64,000 nucleotides of DNA from Coix lacryma-jobi var. lacryma-jobi. Taxonomy: Eukaryota; Streptophyta; Magnoliopsida; Poales; Poaceae. This document shows, piece by piece, positions 47,953-60,071 of this stretch (position 1 is the first letter of the stretch; each line of letters begins with the position of its first letter). A model generated the notes under the pieces. It had not been told where the DNA came from, did no database searches, and saw only the letters and a program-made list of their open reading frames with translations. The DNA is taken from the NCBI GenBank assembly GCA_009763385.1, contig CM019831.1, forward strand, positions 89,687,845-89,751,844. The letters run 5' to 3'. A program made the translations under genes and the position numbers.

Positions 47953-50900
47953 AACAACAACAACCAAGCCTCTTAGTCCCAAACAAGTTGGGGTAGGCTA
48001 GAGTTGAAACCCAACAAGAGACCCTAGTCACGGTTCAGGCACGTCAATGGCTGCTCCATGCATTTCTATCCAAACATAGATCTCTAGGTATATCCCAACT
48101 TTTTAGATCTCTCTTTATTGCCTCCCCCCACGTCAATTTCGGTCTACCTCTACCTCTCCTCACATGAAAATCTTGGGCTAAAACTCCACAATGCACTGGT
48201 GCCTCCGGAGGTCTCCTTTGGACATGACCAAACCACCTCAACCGATGTTGGACCAACTTTTCTTCAATTGGTGCTACCCCTAGCCGGTCACGAATATCGT
48301 CATTTCGGACTCGGTCCATCCTTGTGTGGCCACAAATCCAGCGCAACATACGCATTTCTGCAACACTCATTTGTTGGACATGTCTTCTTTTAGTAGGCCA
48401 ACATTCTGCTCCATACAACATAGCCGGTCTAATCGCCGTCCTATAAAACTTGCCTTTGAGCTTTTGTGGTACCCTCTTGTCACAGAGAATACCAGATGCT
48501 TGGCGCCACTTCATCCACCCCGCTTTGATCCTATGGCTAACATCTGCATCAATATCTCCATCCTTCTGTAACATCGATCCAAGATACCGGAAGACATCTT
48601 TCTTAGGCACCACTTGGTCTTCCAAGCTCACCTCTCCCTCTTCCTGTGTAGCATTGCCAAAATCACATCTCATGTACTCAGTCTTAGTCCTGCTTATTCT
48701 AAACCCTTTGGACTCAAGGGTCTGCCGCCACAACTCTAGTTTCCTATTTACTCCTGTCTGACTCTCATCAACTAACACTACATCGTCTGCAAAAAGCATA
48801 CACCAAGGGATATCTCCTTGTATGTCCCTCGTAACCTCATCCATAACCAAGGCAAAGAGATATGGGCTCAAGGTTGACCCTTGATGAAGACCTATTTTAA
48901 TCGGAAAGAAATCAGTGTCACCATCATTTGTCCGCACACTGGTCTCGACGTTGTGGTACATGTCCTTGATGAGGGTAACATATTTTGTTGGGACTTTATG
49001 TTTGTCCAAAGCCCACCACATAACATTCCTTGGTATCTTGTCGTACGCCTTCTCCAAGTCAATGAAAACCATGTGTAGGTCCTTCTTTTTCTCCCTGAAC
49101 CGCTCCATAACTTGTCTTATTAAGAAGATTGCTTCTATGGTTGACCTTCCAGACATGAAACCAAATTGGTTCATGGATATCCGCGTCGACCCTCACAATC
49201 TATGCTCAATAACTCTCTCCCACAACTTCATCGTGTGGCTCATCAACTTAATTCCCCGATAATTAGTGCAGCTTTGGACGTCTCCCTTGTTCTTGTAGAT
49301 TGGAACCAATATGCTTCTTCTCCACTCCTGAGGCATCTTGTTTGAACGATAGATATTGTTAAACAACTTGGTTAGCCATACTACAGCTATATCCCCGAGG
49401 CATCTCCACACCTTGATTGGAATACCATCAGGACCCATCGCTTTATCCACTTTCATCCTTTTCAAAGCTTCTCTAACCTCCTGCTCTTGGATCCTCCGCA
49501 CATAGCGCCTATTGGTGTCATCAGATGAGTCATCCAACCGAACGGTGGAGTTCTCATTCTCCCCATTGAACAAATTATCAAAATATTCTTGCCACCTATG
49601 TCTAATCTCATCTTCCTTCACCAAGAGTTGCTCCCTCTTATCCTTAATGCACTTGACTTGGTTGAAGTCCCTTGTCTTCTTATCACGAGCCCTAGCCATC
49701 CTATAAATATCCTTCTCTCCTTTCTTCGTATTCAAACGTTGGTAAAGATCCTCGTAAGCCCGCCCCTTCGCCTCCCCCACCGCTCGTTTTGCAGTCTTCT
49801 TAGCCACCTTGTACTTTTCTATGTTGTCCGCGCACCGGTCTTGGTACAAGCACTTATAGCATTCCTTTTTTTCCTTAATAGCCTTTTGCACATCTTCATT
49901 CCACCACCAAGTGTCTTTTGGATCGCGACCACTTCCTTTAGACACTCCAAGCACCTCTGCGGCAACCTTCCGAACGCAAGTTGCCATCTTCTCCCACATG
50001 TTGTTTGCATCTCCTTCGTCTTTCCAAGGGCCCTCATCAATAACTCTTTCTTTGAAGCCCTTCAATGCTTCTCCCTTTAAATTCCACCACTTTGTCCTCG
50101 CACTCTTGGCTTGTTTGACCCTACAAGCATGCACCAGGAAGCGAAAATCGGCCACCAATAGCTTGTGTTGAGAAACCACACATTCCCCAGGTATCACCTT
50201 ACAATCCTCGCAAGTGTGTTTATCCCCCCTTCTTGTAAGGACAAAGTCGATCTGGCTAGAGGAACGACCACTACTAAAGGTCACTAAATGGGAAGGTCTC
50301 TTTCTAAAGAAAGTGTTGGCTATCATCAGATCGAAAGCTGTAGCAAAATCTAGGACATCCACCCCCTCCTGGTTCCTACTACCATAACCGAAACCACCAT
50401 GAACCGCCTCAAAACCTGCACTTGAAGACCCTACATGGCCATTTAGGTCCCCTCCTATGAAGAGCTTCTTACTGCTAGGTACAGCTCTAACCAAGCCATC
50501 CAAATCTTTCCAGAACTGCCTCTTAACACTCTCATCATGGCCTACTTGAGGGGCATAAGCACTAATTACGTTTAGAACCATATCACTAACGACAAGTTTA
50601 ACTAAGATAATCCTATCTCCTTGTCTTCTCACCTCCACTACTCCATCCTTCAGGCTCTTGTCAATCAAAACTCCTACTCCATTAATATTTGAAGTTGTCC
50701 CTGTGTACCAGAGCTTAAAACCAGTATTTTCCACCTCCTTCGCCTTCTGACCCTTCCATTTAGTCTCTTGGACGCACAAGATATTTACACGCCTCCTAAC
50801 CGCTGTATCAACTAACTCTCTTAACTTACCCGTGAGGGACCCTACGTTCCAACTGCCTAGACGAATCCTTGTTGGCTCGACTAGCTTCCTTACCCTTCTC

Positions 50901-51260
50901 ACCCGCCGAGTCAGATGAGAAGACCCTTGCACATTTTTCACCACATCCGGGCGCCGATGTGGCGCGCCACTAAGGATGCGACGACCCGATCCTTGCTCAC
51001 TTGGCACCATGCCCAGATCACGACACGGCGCGTCACGGGGGTGACGACCCGGCCCTTGCTCATTTGACACCATGCCCGGGTTCCGACATGGCGCGTCGCT
51101 AAGAGGGTTATGCCCCAACGGGATTCTTTTGGGTTTCATCTCCATAAGGTTAGCTAGGTTTTTACGTTGGCTCGCCAAGCCTATCACAACCCTCCTCCTT
51201 AACCAGGGCTTGGGACCTGCTATGTTGAGCCACCATAGACACCCCAACATAGGCGGAGTT
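47953..51260 (-). mobile_element. Near full-length RTE-type LINE
   Basis: The 3.3-kb element lies between two perfect 15-bp duplications. Its 3' end (left side here) carries the plant RTE signature: on the minus strand ctaccccaacttgtttggga, then aagaggcttggttgttgttgtt, a short TTG-repeat tail. Length and the single EN-RT reading frame fit a complete RTE insertion. The flanking DNA joins without gaps once the element is removed. Confidence 0.93.
48044..51250 (-). pseudogene. RTE LINE endonuclease-reverse transcriptase, one in-frame stop
   Basis: The protein nicks the target with an APE-type endonuclease and reverse-transcribes the element RNA at the nick. One minus-strand frame runs from about 51250 to 48044, roughly 1068 codons. 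Endonuclease motifs in order: GSWNVGSL, CVQETKW, SAYAPQVG, GGDLNGHVG, SSSQIDFVL, VVSQHKLLVADF. Then RT motifs: KAMGPDGIPIKVW, PIYKNKGD, NYRGIKL, NQFGFMSGRST, FIDLEKAYD, LHQGSTLSPYLFAL and the catalytic MLFADDVVL. The C-terminal part (RMLRWICGHTRMDRVRN, HRLRWFGHVQRRP) is typical of plant RTEs. A TGA at 49193-49195, between VIEHRL and GSTRIS, splits the RT domain. It is one transition from CGA. No frameshift was seen. The exact start is uncertain because upstream in-frame codons are within the 5' end. Confidence 0.9.
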
Positions 51261-51275
51261 ATATCCAATTAACCA
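51261..51275. repeat. Right copy of the LINE target-site duplication
   Basis: ATATCCAATTAACCA matches 47938-47952 exactly. Confidence 0.9.
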
Positions 51276-51323
51276 AGGGATCACAAAATTACACAAACTA
51301 CAAAATTAAGTTGAGCAACTCAC

Positions 51324-51398
51324 CGTATTTGCATCATGACTGTCAATACCAGGAATAGAGGTGAGCACTTGTAGAAACACATCCATGGATTGAAACAG
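51324..51398 (-). other. Candidate 25-codon host exon, minus strand
   Basis: On the minus strand a 75-nt open stretch lies between an acceptor-like TGCAAG and a good donor ACG|GTGAGT. It would encode LFQSMDVFLQVLTSIPGIDS followed by HDANT, starting and ending in phase 0. I do not recognise the family. If real, it is part of a minus-strand gene into whose intron the LINE inserted. Evidence is limited to splice signals and a protein-like frame. Confidence 0.3.
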
Positions 51399-53271
51399 CT
51401 TGCACACGCTACAGAGACAAGCATGAGAATCATTTAGCAACAACGTGACCCATTGCTAGTAAATGAACATGCATCTGGGAACAGAACATGCCATTCAGTC
51501 AAAGTTATTTAACATACTATTCCAGTGAACTACTACTGGTAAACTAAGAACTCCAAAGAGAAGTGTTACATAAAGTTCTAAAGTCCTAAATTGTTGTTGG
51601 ACAAGTGATGTTTGTGCAGAACTGTTGTTGCTACTACAAAATTAGCAAGCACTCAAAGATGCTTTCTAAGAGATGAAGTATTGTCAGTAACTATAATGCC
51701 AGTAGTGCAGCTAAGCCCACAGATTCTAGTGCACAAAACTCACTGCATAGAAATCACAATTAATTTTCCTATAAAAAAAGATAGGGTGCTTCCAAAGGTA
51801 GCATTGTTAGCATGGTCACAAAAAGCACCTTCAACTACTTCACTGCAACATTTAGAATGCAATTTTACTGCAAATCAATTCCCTGTAAACCATTGGTACG
51901 AGAAACTTAACATTCTCAAAGTATTGACTAGTCTTTAACATTGTCAGTTATGCCTATTCTGCACATCATGTGTGCAGAAAATTGCAGCAGCTAGCGGCAA
52001 CCTAGATAGCCTAGCAGCTACTTTAGTTACTATAGATGACATAGAATCAATTGATAATTTGGTACATGGTAGTAGAGGTGGTAGTGGTAGAGTCCATCAA
52101 ACAAAAGTGGTAGCAGTTGAAATTTAAATATCATTACTTAAGCAATTTAATATCAAAAGTTAAGCAATTTAATATTATTAGTCAGGCAAGTTATTACGAA
52201 ACTGGTAGCAATTATATGTGTTCAACACAAAAAAAATATGTCTATAACTTCTGTTAAACCAGAGCAGAACTCAAAAATGCATTAGCATTAGAATTTCAGT
52301 TGTAGTCCAAGCAGCAGCACGATTTTCAAAATATAGAGAGCTGCAGGGCAATCTTCTCTAATTCAATGTAGTTGTGGTTGCAATATAGTAGTGTTAGTAG
52401 AGTAAATCAACAGTTGCCACACATAAAAGTACTATAATTGTTTATCCTATAAATATCACACTGAAAAATACCATGAATGCAAATTTATAAACAAAATAAG
52501 AATAAAATGGATTTGCAGTTTAGAAGAAGGATTTCCCGTGTCATCGCTGCAGTTCTGTTGTGCTGTAGGTACTGGTTAGCAGCTGCCTGCTCGTGGCAAA
52601 CGTCTGCTACTGCTTGAGGCTGCTATGCTTTGCTCCTGTTGCTTGCCTGCAACTGGTACTGGTACTGGTACTGGCCTACTGCATGGCAGCTCTGTGGCCG
52701 GCAGCAAGGCCATGCAACAAGAACAGGTTACAAGTGACGGCAGCAACTAGCGGCTGCAGGAACAGGCGCCGGAGGCACGCGACTCGGCCAATCTCGCGGC
52801 AAAAGAAAAAAACAGCCACGCAAGAAATTGGTGGGATCCACAATTTCATGTTTTGGAAGTCTAAAATAGCAAACTCTTGGAGATGACATTATTTTCTTCT
52901 CCTAAATTTTTTTGTAACTTGCTAAACTACAACTTTTGTGGAAGAAAAAATAGCAAACTCTTGGAGATGCTCGCCATTAACCACAAGTAGCATTAGTTGA
53001 GCACATGGAGCACTAAAATGTGTTTTCTTCTTCGTATCGACCAAAATGATAAACAATAATTATTTAGAAAATTATCATTTGACCAGATCATACAAATAGA
53101 TAATAGAAGCAAATTGGATCTCCAAAGGTTAAATGGGAGGGGGGGGGGAGAAGAGATTACTACATGCAACATGTACTAATGAGTTATCCTCTAAATTAGG
53201 AATCAATACAAATACTTAATAAAATTAAGAACTGACAAGGTAATTTGTTAAGCAACCTGCTATATAGTGGA
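51399..53271. other. No gene modelled; AT-rich with a GC-rich patch
   Basis: The GC-rich patch at 52545-52800 has ggtactggtactggtactgg and is open on the + strand, but lacks a domain. The phrase tagcaaactcttggagatg is repeated (52868 and 52951), the second copy ending in a MITE-like gagatgctc. A G-run lies at 53139-53149. Confidence 0.35.
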
Positions 53272-53531
53272 TCAGGAGCACCTAGGTAACGTGATTAAAC
53301 TGTTTGCAGCCCATACTATAAAAAACACATGGTAAGGCATGAACACATTAAGGATTGACAGGGCACTTGCCATGGCGGTGGCCCGGTCGACACAGGTGAG
53401 CCAGAAGTGGGTGGAGGTGCGGCCATGCCGGAACGTTGTCTGTACCGAGGACCACGCGTTACTGGTAGGAAATGAGTGAGGATAAAAATCAGGAACAACG
53501 AGTTGTTCTCCTCTACGAGCGCCATGGCTGT
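53272..53531 (-). pseudogene. Candidate truncated host exon next to a SIRE insertion
   Basis: The minus strand is open for about 86 codons down to TGA at 53272-53274. It reads ...ARRGEQLVVPDFYPHSFPTS, NAWSSVQTTFRHGRTSTHFW, LTCVDRATAMASALS. The sequence is GC-rich, non-repetitive and protein-like, but I do not recognise the family. It is cut on its upstream side by the SIRE-type LTR that begins at 53532. It may belong to the same minus-strand gene as 51324-51398. Confidence 0.35.
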
Positions 53532-55103
53532 TGAAAGGATCAAGATGCCCAAGAGGGGGGTGAATTGGGCTTTTCTAAAACTTCTTGCAAGGATAAAACC
53601 TATCAAGCCCCAATTAACCCCCTAGTGCCTAGAAGTGTGTTTCCTTTTATTCTACCGCACAAAAGACCAAGTCTATGCCACTCCTACTCTATCAAAGCAA
53701 TTCAATAGTGAATGAACAACAAGTATAATGCGGAATTGAATTGCTTGAAAGTAAATGTGTAAGTAAAGGAGTAGAGATGACAAGACGATCTTTTTGCCGA
53801 GGTATCGAGGTGTCGGCACACCCCCTAGTCCTCGTTGGAGCACCCGCGCAAGGGTATCGCTCCCCCTTGATCCGCGCAAGGATCAAGTGCTCACTATGAG
53901 CTGATTCTTCGCCGCTCCGGCCCGGTGAATCGCTCACTACCGGTCACAAGCTTGCTTGGGTCATCCACAATGCCACCGGATGCTCTCCAAGCTTCACGAT
54001 CGCCACCAAGCCGTCTAGGTGATGCCGATCACCAAGAGTAACAAGCTAGAACTCTCACTTGACCAACACAAGGCCAAAGAGATGGATGGATGCACACTTT
54101 CTACTCAATTCTCACTAGGAGGTGTCTAATTCTCACAATTAGCAAATCACTCAACCTCACTAGGGCTCTTGCACTCACTCACACTCACAATGTGTTTCTC
54201 AGCAGATGGAAGTGGCAAGAACACTCAAATGGATGGAGGGAAGGAGTATAAATACTCCCCCAACCGGCCATCCAAAAACTGCACAAGACGGGGTTTCTGC
54301 GGGGGCATCGGACGCTCCGATGCCTGGCATCGGACGCGCCGATGAACTCGACCAACGGTCGACTGTACCCTCTTGTCAGACTTGTTAAAGGGACATCGGA
54401 CGCTGGGCAGCGTCCGATGCCACCACATCGGACGCATCCGATGTGGTTTTACCCTCTCTGGAACCTCTCTGGATGGCCATCGGACGCTGGCCCTCAGCGT
54501 CCGATGCCAGCGTCCGATGCGACCTCCAGTTCACGCGCACGTGAACAGTGGCATGGGCGCGTCCGATGTGAACACATCGGCGCGTCCGATGCCACGCACC
54601 AGACTAAACCCTAGTCGGGGTGGGCATCGGACGCGTCCGATGCCTTCCTGGCTAGAGTCCGATGCCCTTTACAAGGGCAGACGCAGCTCGGATCGCGACG
54701 CGGCCTAAACGACTTTTGATTCTCTTGACTTAAGGCATCTCTCTGAGCTACCTAGGGCTATGAAATAATAAGTGTGCACCACACCTACCTCAATAGACTC
54801 ATCTAGGTCAAGCTACTGATTCACGCTCCCCTTTATAGTACGGCCAAAGGAAAAACAAAGACCTAAGACTACCTAAGTGTCCTCCAACACCATATGACAC
54901 TTAGCCTAGTCTACCACCATCTTCGTCGTCCGTCCTTTGAAAACTGAAACGATATCCATCGCCAGAGGACATGAACTCCATATGCCCGTATCGTCGCCAT
55001 TACCGTGACCTAACTCAAACCTGTTTCTGCAAAACACACGTTAGTCACAGTAATCTTGTGTTTCATCCAATCACCGAAACCACTAGGGGCCAAGATGCGT
55101 TCA
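53532..55103 (-). mobile_element. 3' LTR of a SIRE-type Copia element
   Basis: On the minus strand the LTR starts TGAACGCATCTTGGCCCC right after a polypurine tract and ends GATCCTTTCA at 53532, a SIRE/Maximus signature. It contains a dense set of ATCGGACGC / GCGTCCGAT palindromic words (54305-54665). The internal region is to the right. Confidence 0.82.
54300..54670. repeat. Palindromic ATCGGACGC/GCGTCCGAT array in the SIRE LTR
   Basis: More than ten copies of catcggacg or its inverse cgtccgatg occur, several directly facing each other (for example catcggacgcgtccgatg at 54624-54641). They can form multiple short hairpins. The array falls mid-LTR, where U3 regulatory repeats usually lie. Confidence 0.85.
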
Positions 55104-55117
55104 ATCTCCCCCTTTTT
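55104..55117 (-). promoter_or_regulatory. Polypurine tract of the SIRE-type element
   Basis: The minus strand reads aaaaagggggagat immediately before the LTR start at 55103. It is the plus-strand priming site of the element and fixes its orientation as minus. Confidence 0.8.
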
Positions 55118-55543
55118 GGTGATTGATGACAACACGAGATCGAGTATAGAGAGAAGAGGTTTTTAAATCATGACATGTATGAACTTGCAATGAATAAGAG
55201 AAAAGAATTAGGGGCAAGCTCAAACATGTCATGCCATCATCCTGCACTCAACAAGTTAGAGTGAATAACAAGTGCAAGAGTAAAAGAGCTCATTTACATA
55301 ACCAAGAGAGAATTAAGCGCAAGTATTGAGCGAAATGAAATGACATGTCATATAATATATCATAGTGAGCACAAACATGTCACACGGTCCATAGCACAAG
55401 TATATCACAAACAATGTGCCAAAAGATGCAATAAGAAAAGAGCGTATGTGAATGTAACACAACATAAGAAGTCAAATCCCTCTCACATCGCTCCCCCTAT
55501 CGCTATACTCATCCACTCTCCCCCTTTGGCATCAAGCGCCAAA

Positions 55544-58118
55544 CTAAGCGTCGGAGGGCGGAGGTGGTGCAGACGAGTCAGGTGCCGCCTCCATAGTGCG
55601 CTGAGTAAACTCTAACTGCTGGAGGTACTCCTCGGAGTCGGACGAAGACACACCGGTAGCCTGCTGACCCTCTGAAGCTGGAAGCTGCTGAGAAGCGGTC
55701 TGGGTCGGCTCCGGCACTGACTGCTCTGCCTGCTCGGGCTGCTCTGACTCTGTCACCGTCTCAGTCATAGTCTGTGTAGGTGTAGCCGCCTGAGCCTCGG
55801 AGTGCGGAAGCTCGGGAATCATGGATAGCTCAAGCTACGCTGTCGTGGTAGTCTCCGACTGGACTGGCTCTGTCTGCTCAGAAGACGCCACAGAACTCGG
55901 AAGAGTCTCAGTAGTGGAAGTCACTAGAGCTGTCGGCGTCCGAGCTGGGTCCGGAAGATCAGGCGTAGGAAACCTAGTGAGCTCACTGAAACTGGCAGAC
56001 AGGTCCCGCGTCACTGTGGTGGTCGTCGCAAACAGAGACTCTGTTGGACGTGGCGTGAAACCAGTGCGCAAGGGACTGAAAACAGGGGCTCCTCCAGGCG
56101 ACGTGGTGAAAGTGGTGAACTGGGAGGAGCTCTGTGGAAACTGCGGCTGCTGCCCAAACTGCTGTGGAGGGACTGGGGGCTGCCACTGAAGCTGCTGCTG
56201 AGGAGGGGGCTGCTGCCACTGCCACTGAGGAGGACCGCTGGCTAGTCGCTCCATGAAACTGAGCGTCTACTGCTGGAGTGCCATCATCTGTCGCTGCAGG
56301 GCGTCTGAGCGCTCCTGAGCCTGCTGCTGTGCTAGTGCCTGTTGCTGTGCAAGACGCTGCTGCTCCTGGGCTAACCTCTGGACGTCCTGAGTCACCGTCC
56401 TCTGCTGCTCCTCCATCCGTGCTAGAATAGTGAGTAGAGCTGGGTCGGAGGAGGCAGTACCACTGGGCCCGGCCTGAGTGTCGTGTGCACATGGCTGAAA
56501 GCGAGGCGGGAGGTGGTAGTCATCGTCAGAGCTGTCGGTGGGGTCCTCTGCGACATATGTGTCACCACCCTCGAGCTCTGCTAGCTCCTGCTCTGCGAGG
56601 GCCTGAACGGCCTCGTCCTGCTCCTGAGCGGACTCAGGAACCTCAGGCCTCTGTCGTGAACTGGACGGAGCATCCTGCTGCTGCTGCTGCCTGCGATCCC
56701 GGCCGTGTCCCAACAGCTGACTCATGTTATACTCGGGGAACACGGTCGCGGACCCAGTGAGCGACTGACTGGGGTGAGACCCTGTAGTAGCAGCTACCTT
56801 CCACAGAATACAGGAGATCCAATGTGCATAAGGTAGCTATCTCCGGGCCTTGATGCCCTCTGCCACTGTATCCTCCATCTCACAAAGAATGACGCCCCAG
56901 ATGTCGAACTTCTGATGCCTGACCATGTAAGCTAGTAACCACAGCTGCAGTCTAGAAAGGCCCTCTCGGAAGCCAACCCTGGGAAGCAAGGTCCGCCGAA
57001 GAACCTCGTTGAGGATCCGAGTCGTAGGGGTGAGATCCCTAGGCGCGTGACTCGAACCCTCACTGAAGGGCTCAGTGAAGCAGGGGCGGACCAAGTCGGT
57101 CGACGGCTGGGCACCACCGTGAGGGCGGCGGGGTGGCTCCGTCCGGTCGTAGCACAAGTCGTGGATCCGGGTCTGTGAGTGTCTCAAGCCAAACCAACCC
57201 CGGATCTCTGACGAGAACAGCCTGTAGTGCTCCCCCTCGAATGCGAACTCAATCGTCTCTCTGTCCGGGTGCACCCAAAGTGAGGCGTAGAACTGGAAGA
57301 CCCAATCCTCAATGTACGAGCCAGACCACCCCAGAAGGTCTGCCAGACCGGGTAGATAGGTGAGTATGGGGCGGATCTGCTCTCCTGCTGCTGTAACCAC
57401 GGCCTCTAGCAGACACACGCGCTGAGAGCGAAGACAAATATCGGCGTTCTGGTAGCCCTGGTAAAAGTCCTCCTGCAGCACGGTGTAGAAGTCTGCGCTG
57501 GCCTGCTGCTGCCTCTCGCGGGGAAACCACTGCTCAACTGGCACCAGGCGTAGGGTCTGAATCTGGGAGCAAGTGTCCGCCCGGAGGTCCAGTCGCGGGA
57601 TCGGCGGGGGCGCACGCCTCGACGGAGCACGTGCTCCCCGCAGAGGGACATCGGGCCGGGGTGGCACCGCTGTCTTGCGACGCGTGGACCGGCGCCGGGG
57701 AACCTCCTCCTCTGCCTCGGCCTCTGGTGCCTCTGCCTCTGGTGCCTCTGCCTCAGCTGCCTCGGCCTCTGCCTGGCCCTGCCCTGAGCTCTCGGGCTCT
57801 ACTCCCGGAGACGTGAACGTCGTCCGGCGACCGTCAGCCATAAGCGTGCCAGTCGAGGAGTGGTGGAACCGCTCAACCTGCTCTATGGCTCTGCGCTGCT
57901 CTGGGGACAACTGATCCTCGATCCTGAGTCCGCCAGAATGACCTCCCTGCTCGGCACGCTCTGCGGCGGCTGCAACCTCTCTGGCCTGGTCGGCCTCCCG
58001 CTGCTCCCTGGTGCGCTTTCGGCGTGTAATCAGCTTCCCCTTCCCGGGCCTCTGACCGGAAGGGGGGACATGGAGGAGGGTCCCCTGGGACGCCACCGAC
58101 GTTCTTGCAGCGCGGCAT
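55544..58118 (-). pseudogene. SIRE downstream (env-like / plant transposon protein) frame, three TAG stops
   Basis: A single minus-strand frame runs from about 58065 to 55544 without indels but with TAG at 56837-56839, 56267-56269 and 55835-55837. Each is one transition from CAG. A plausible ATG (58116-58118) lies in another frame and would need a shift near a G/C run at about 58066. The N-terminal part is charged and Ala/Glu-rich (coiled-coil-like). The middle (VEQWFPRERQQQASADFY, VCLLEAVVTAAGEQIRPIL, WVFQFYASLWVHPDRETIEF, WFGL, then RTLLPRVGFREGLSRLQLWL) matches the 'putative plant transposon protein' domain found in such retroelements. The C-terminal part is Gln- and Pro-rich. It sits between pol (not in the window) and the PPT, where SIRE elements keep an envelope-like gene. 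The function is unknown. Confidence 0.75.
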
Positions 58119-58818
58119 GGCTGACAAGGACGGAAGTAACTGCACCGAGAGAAGCTCTGGACTGTCGCTGAAAGAAACACTGACACGGAAACCAAGCTGA
58201 CAACCCAAACTGACAAAGGAGCTCCTCTGAGTCACTGATCCCCAACTGTCGCTGTCACTAGCGAGGCTTGGCCTCGATCCTTACCCGCGGGCTTGGCCCC
58301 GGGTTAACTGTCACTGCCAACTGACCAAGTAGACAACGGACAACTGACCACGGACTCACTGCACGAGAGAGAGGGGATATATATAAGAAATATATAGGCT
58401 AGAGATGAGCAAGTCCTATGGAAGCAAAGCAAAGAAGATAAGAGGTGAAGATGGCTTTGCTACCTGACGAAACGACGAACCGAAACAAGCAGGGGGTAAG
58501 GACTGACGTTCCGACATCCACACGTCACACCAAGGGGGACTGCAAGAGATTTGAGTGAAAACGGGGTCAAATCATGGTGGAATGGGCATTGGGGCAATTC
58601 ATCGAGCACCTTGAGGACATGGACGATGAAGGAGGGAGGTGGTGCTCACTCTGGGGAAATGGCGGCCGGGGAAACAGTCGCCGGAGGGGAGGTGACGCTC
58701 GGGGTCGAGGGGAGGTGCTCCGGCGAGGTGGTAGCGAGCTCCGGCGAGGTCCGACGAGGGCAGACTGAACTCCGGCGAGTACGGAGCGGAGAGAGCACGC
58801 AGTGGTCAGGAGCGGCGG
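58119..58818 (-). other. Leader upstream of the transposon-protein frame
   Basis: On the minus strand this holds GC-rich, Pro/Ser-coding-like sequence (58600-58818), then a TATA-like ctatatatttcttatatata (58378-58400) and a leader with cagtgtttctttcag just before the ATG region. There is no pol sequence here, so either this part of the element was rearranged or this gene has its own promoter. It is cut at 58818 by the second Athila-like element. Confidence 0.35.
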
Positions 58819-60071
58819 TGTTGGGTATTTTAAACGCACACAGAGAAATCCGCAAGCGCACGGATACCGTAGCTTTCACCCGAGAGTATTCCAGGGTATC
58901 GATTTCCACGGGGAACGCGAAGTGTACTAGAAGAATTAAGAACGTCCAAGAAAAGAATGGTAATGTGGATAGAGAGGGATATAAGGTTTTCTAAGCGGGT
59001 CTATTTAATTAAAGGCTCACTATACTTTACTTACTTCAGAGCAACAGTACCTTTCCGATTCTCGAAAAAGACTGGGAAAAGGGTAATCCGGAGAAGGCTG
59101 CCAAAAAGCTCTACGAAAACACCAATCCTAACGTGGTGGATTATAAAAATCTACAAAGATGTCACCCCTGTAGCTACCACAACTATCCAGAGGATTGGGC
59201 GCAAACTCAGGTAAACCCTAGTCTAGACACCAAGTCTACACTAACGCTTACTACTCTAATTACTGCATATAACTAGAGCACTCAATACGAGCGGAGATCT
59301 AGTAAATAAAATAAAGCAAGAACTGAAGTTAAATATAATACTTAGAAATAGTAAATGAAGAACCTGGAGATTACTTGAAGACGAACCAGATGCTGCACCA
59401 ATACAATGTCGAGGAAGATCCGACAGATCCGGCTCCTCCTCAGCTCTCTCCTTCTCCTCTCTCTAATTACAACTAGATGATGAACTAGAACTAGATCTAG
59501 AACTAGAAGATGAACTAGAACTAGAACTAGACGATCAACTAGAGGGACCTCTACTTCTACTTGAAACCCTAGTTTCTGATGTGGAGATGAATAATGAAGA
59601 TGGAGATGCCTGGAGAGGGGGGTCTGGGGCTGCTTATATAGCCCTGAGCGATCAACCGCGGCCGTTAGATCAAACCGACTTCACGTAGGGCTGAGATGCA
59701 TCCTAGAGGTCGGTGGAGGTAGCTTGCAGAAGACGGAAGCCAGCGGGCCTGGGGGGAGACCGACCGGTCTAAGGGTGGGACCGGTCGGTCCCACCTGGCG
59801 GCCTCTCGAGGTGTCCCGCCTCGTGGTGTCCTTTGGTGTCCTCTAGAACCTTCTGGAATATTCCTGATGTGCCGGTTGCATTATCTCGCGTCGGTTTCCT
59901 TCTAGGGGAAGCAAGCAGCGCTGGTTTCCTGGTTTAGTCCCTGCAGAATCATAATTCACCAAAACTCGTGGAATATTGTCAATTAAAACCCTAAACCTTT
60001 GTTGGTGATTGAATTCATGCCCTTTTCATATTTATTTAGCCTCTAATTTTCATAGATAACCAGCGTCAACA
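58819..60071 (-). repeat. 3' LTR of the second Athila-like element
   Basis: This 1253-bp LTR is TG...CA bounded and followed on the right by agttcccccaagctt (complement of a polypurine tract). It is clearly related to the LTRs at 24892 and 32756 but more diverged, with its own indels. Confidence 0.85.

Noticed and set aside
48118..50171. Plus-strand frames over the LINE
   Set aside because: They are shadows of the minus-strand endonuclease-RT frame, which has clear motifs.
55821..57914. Plus-strand open frames over the SIRE region
   Set aside because: They are antisense shadows of the GC-rich minus-strand transposon-protein frame and have no domain.
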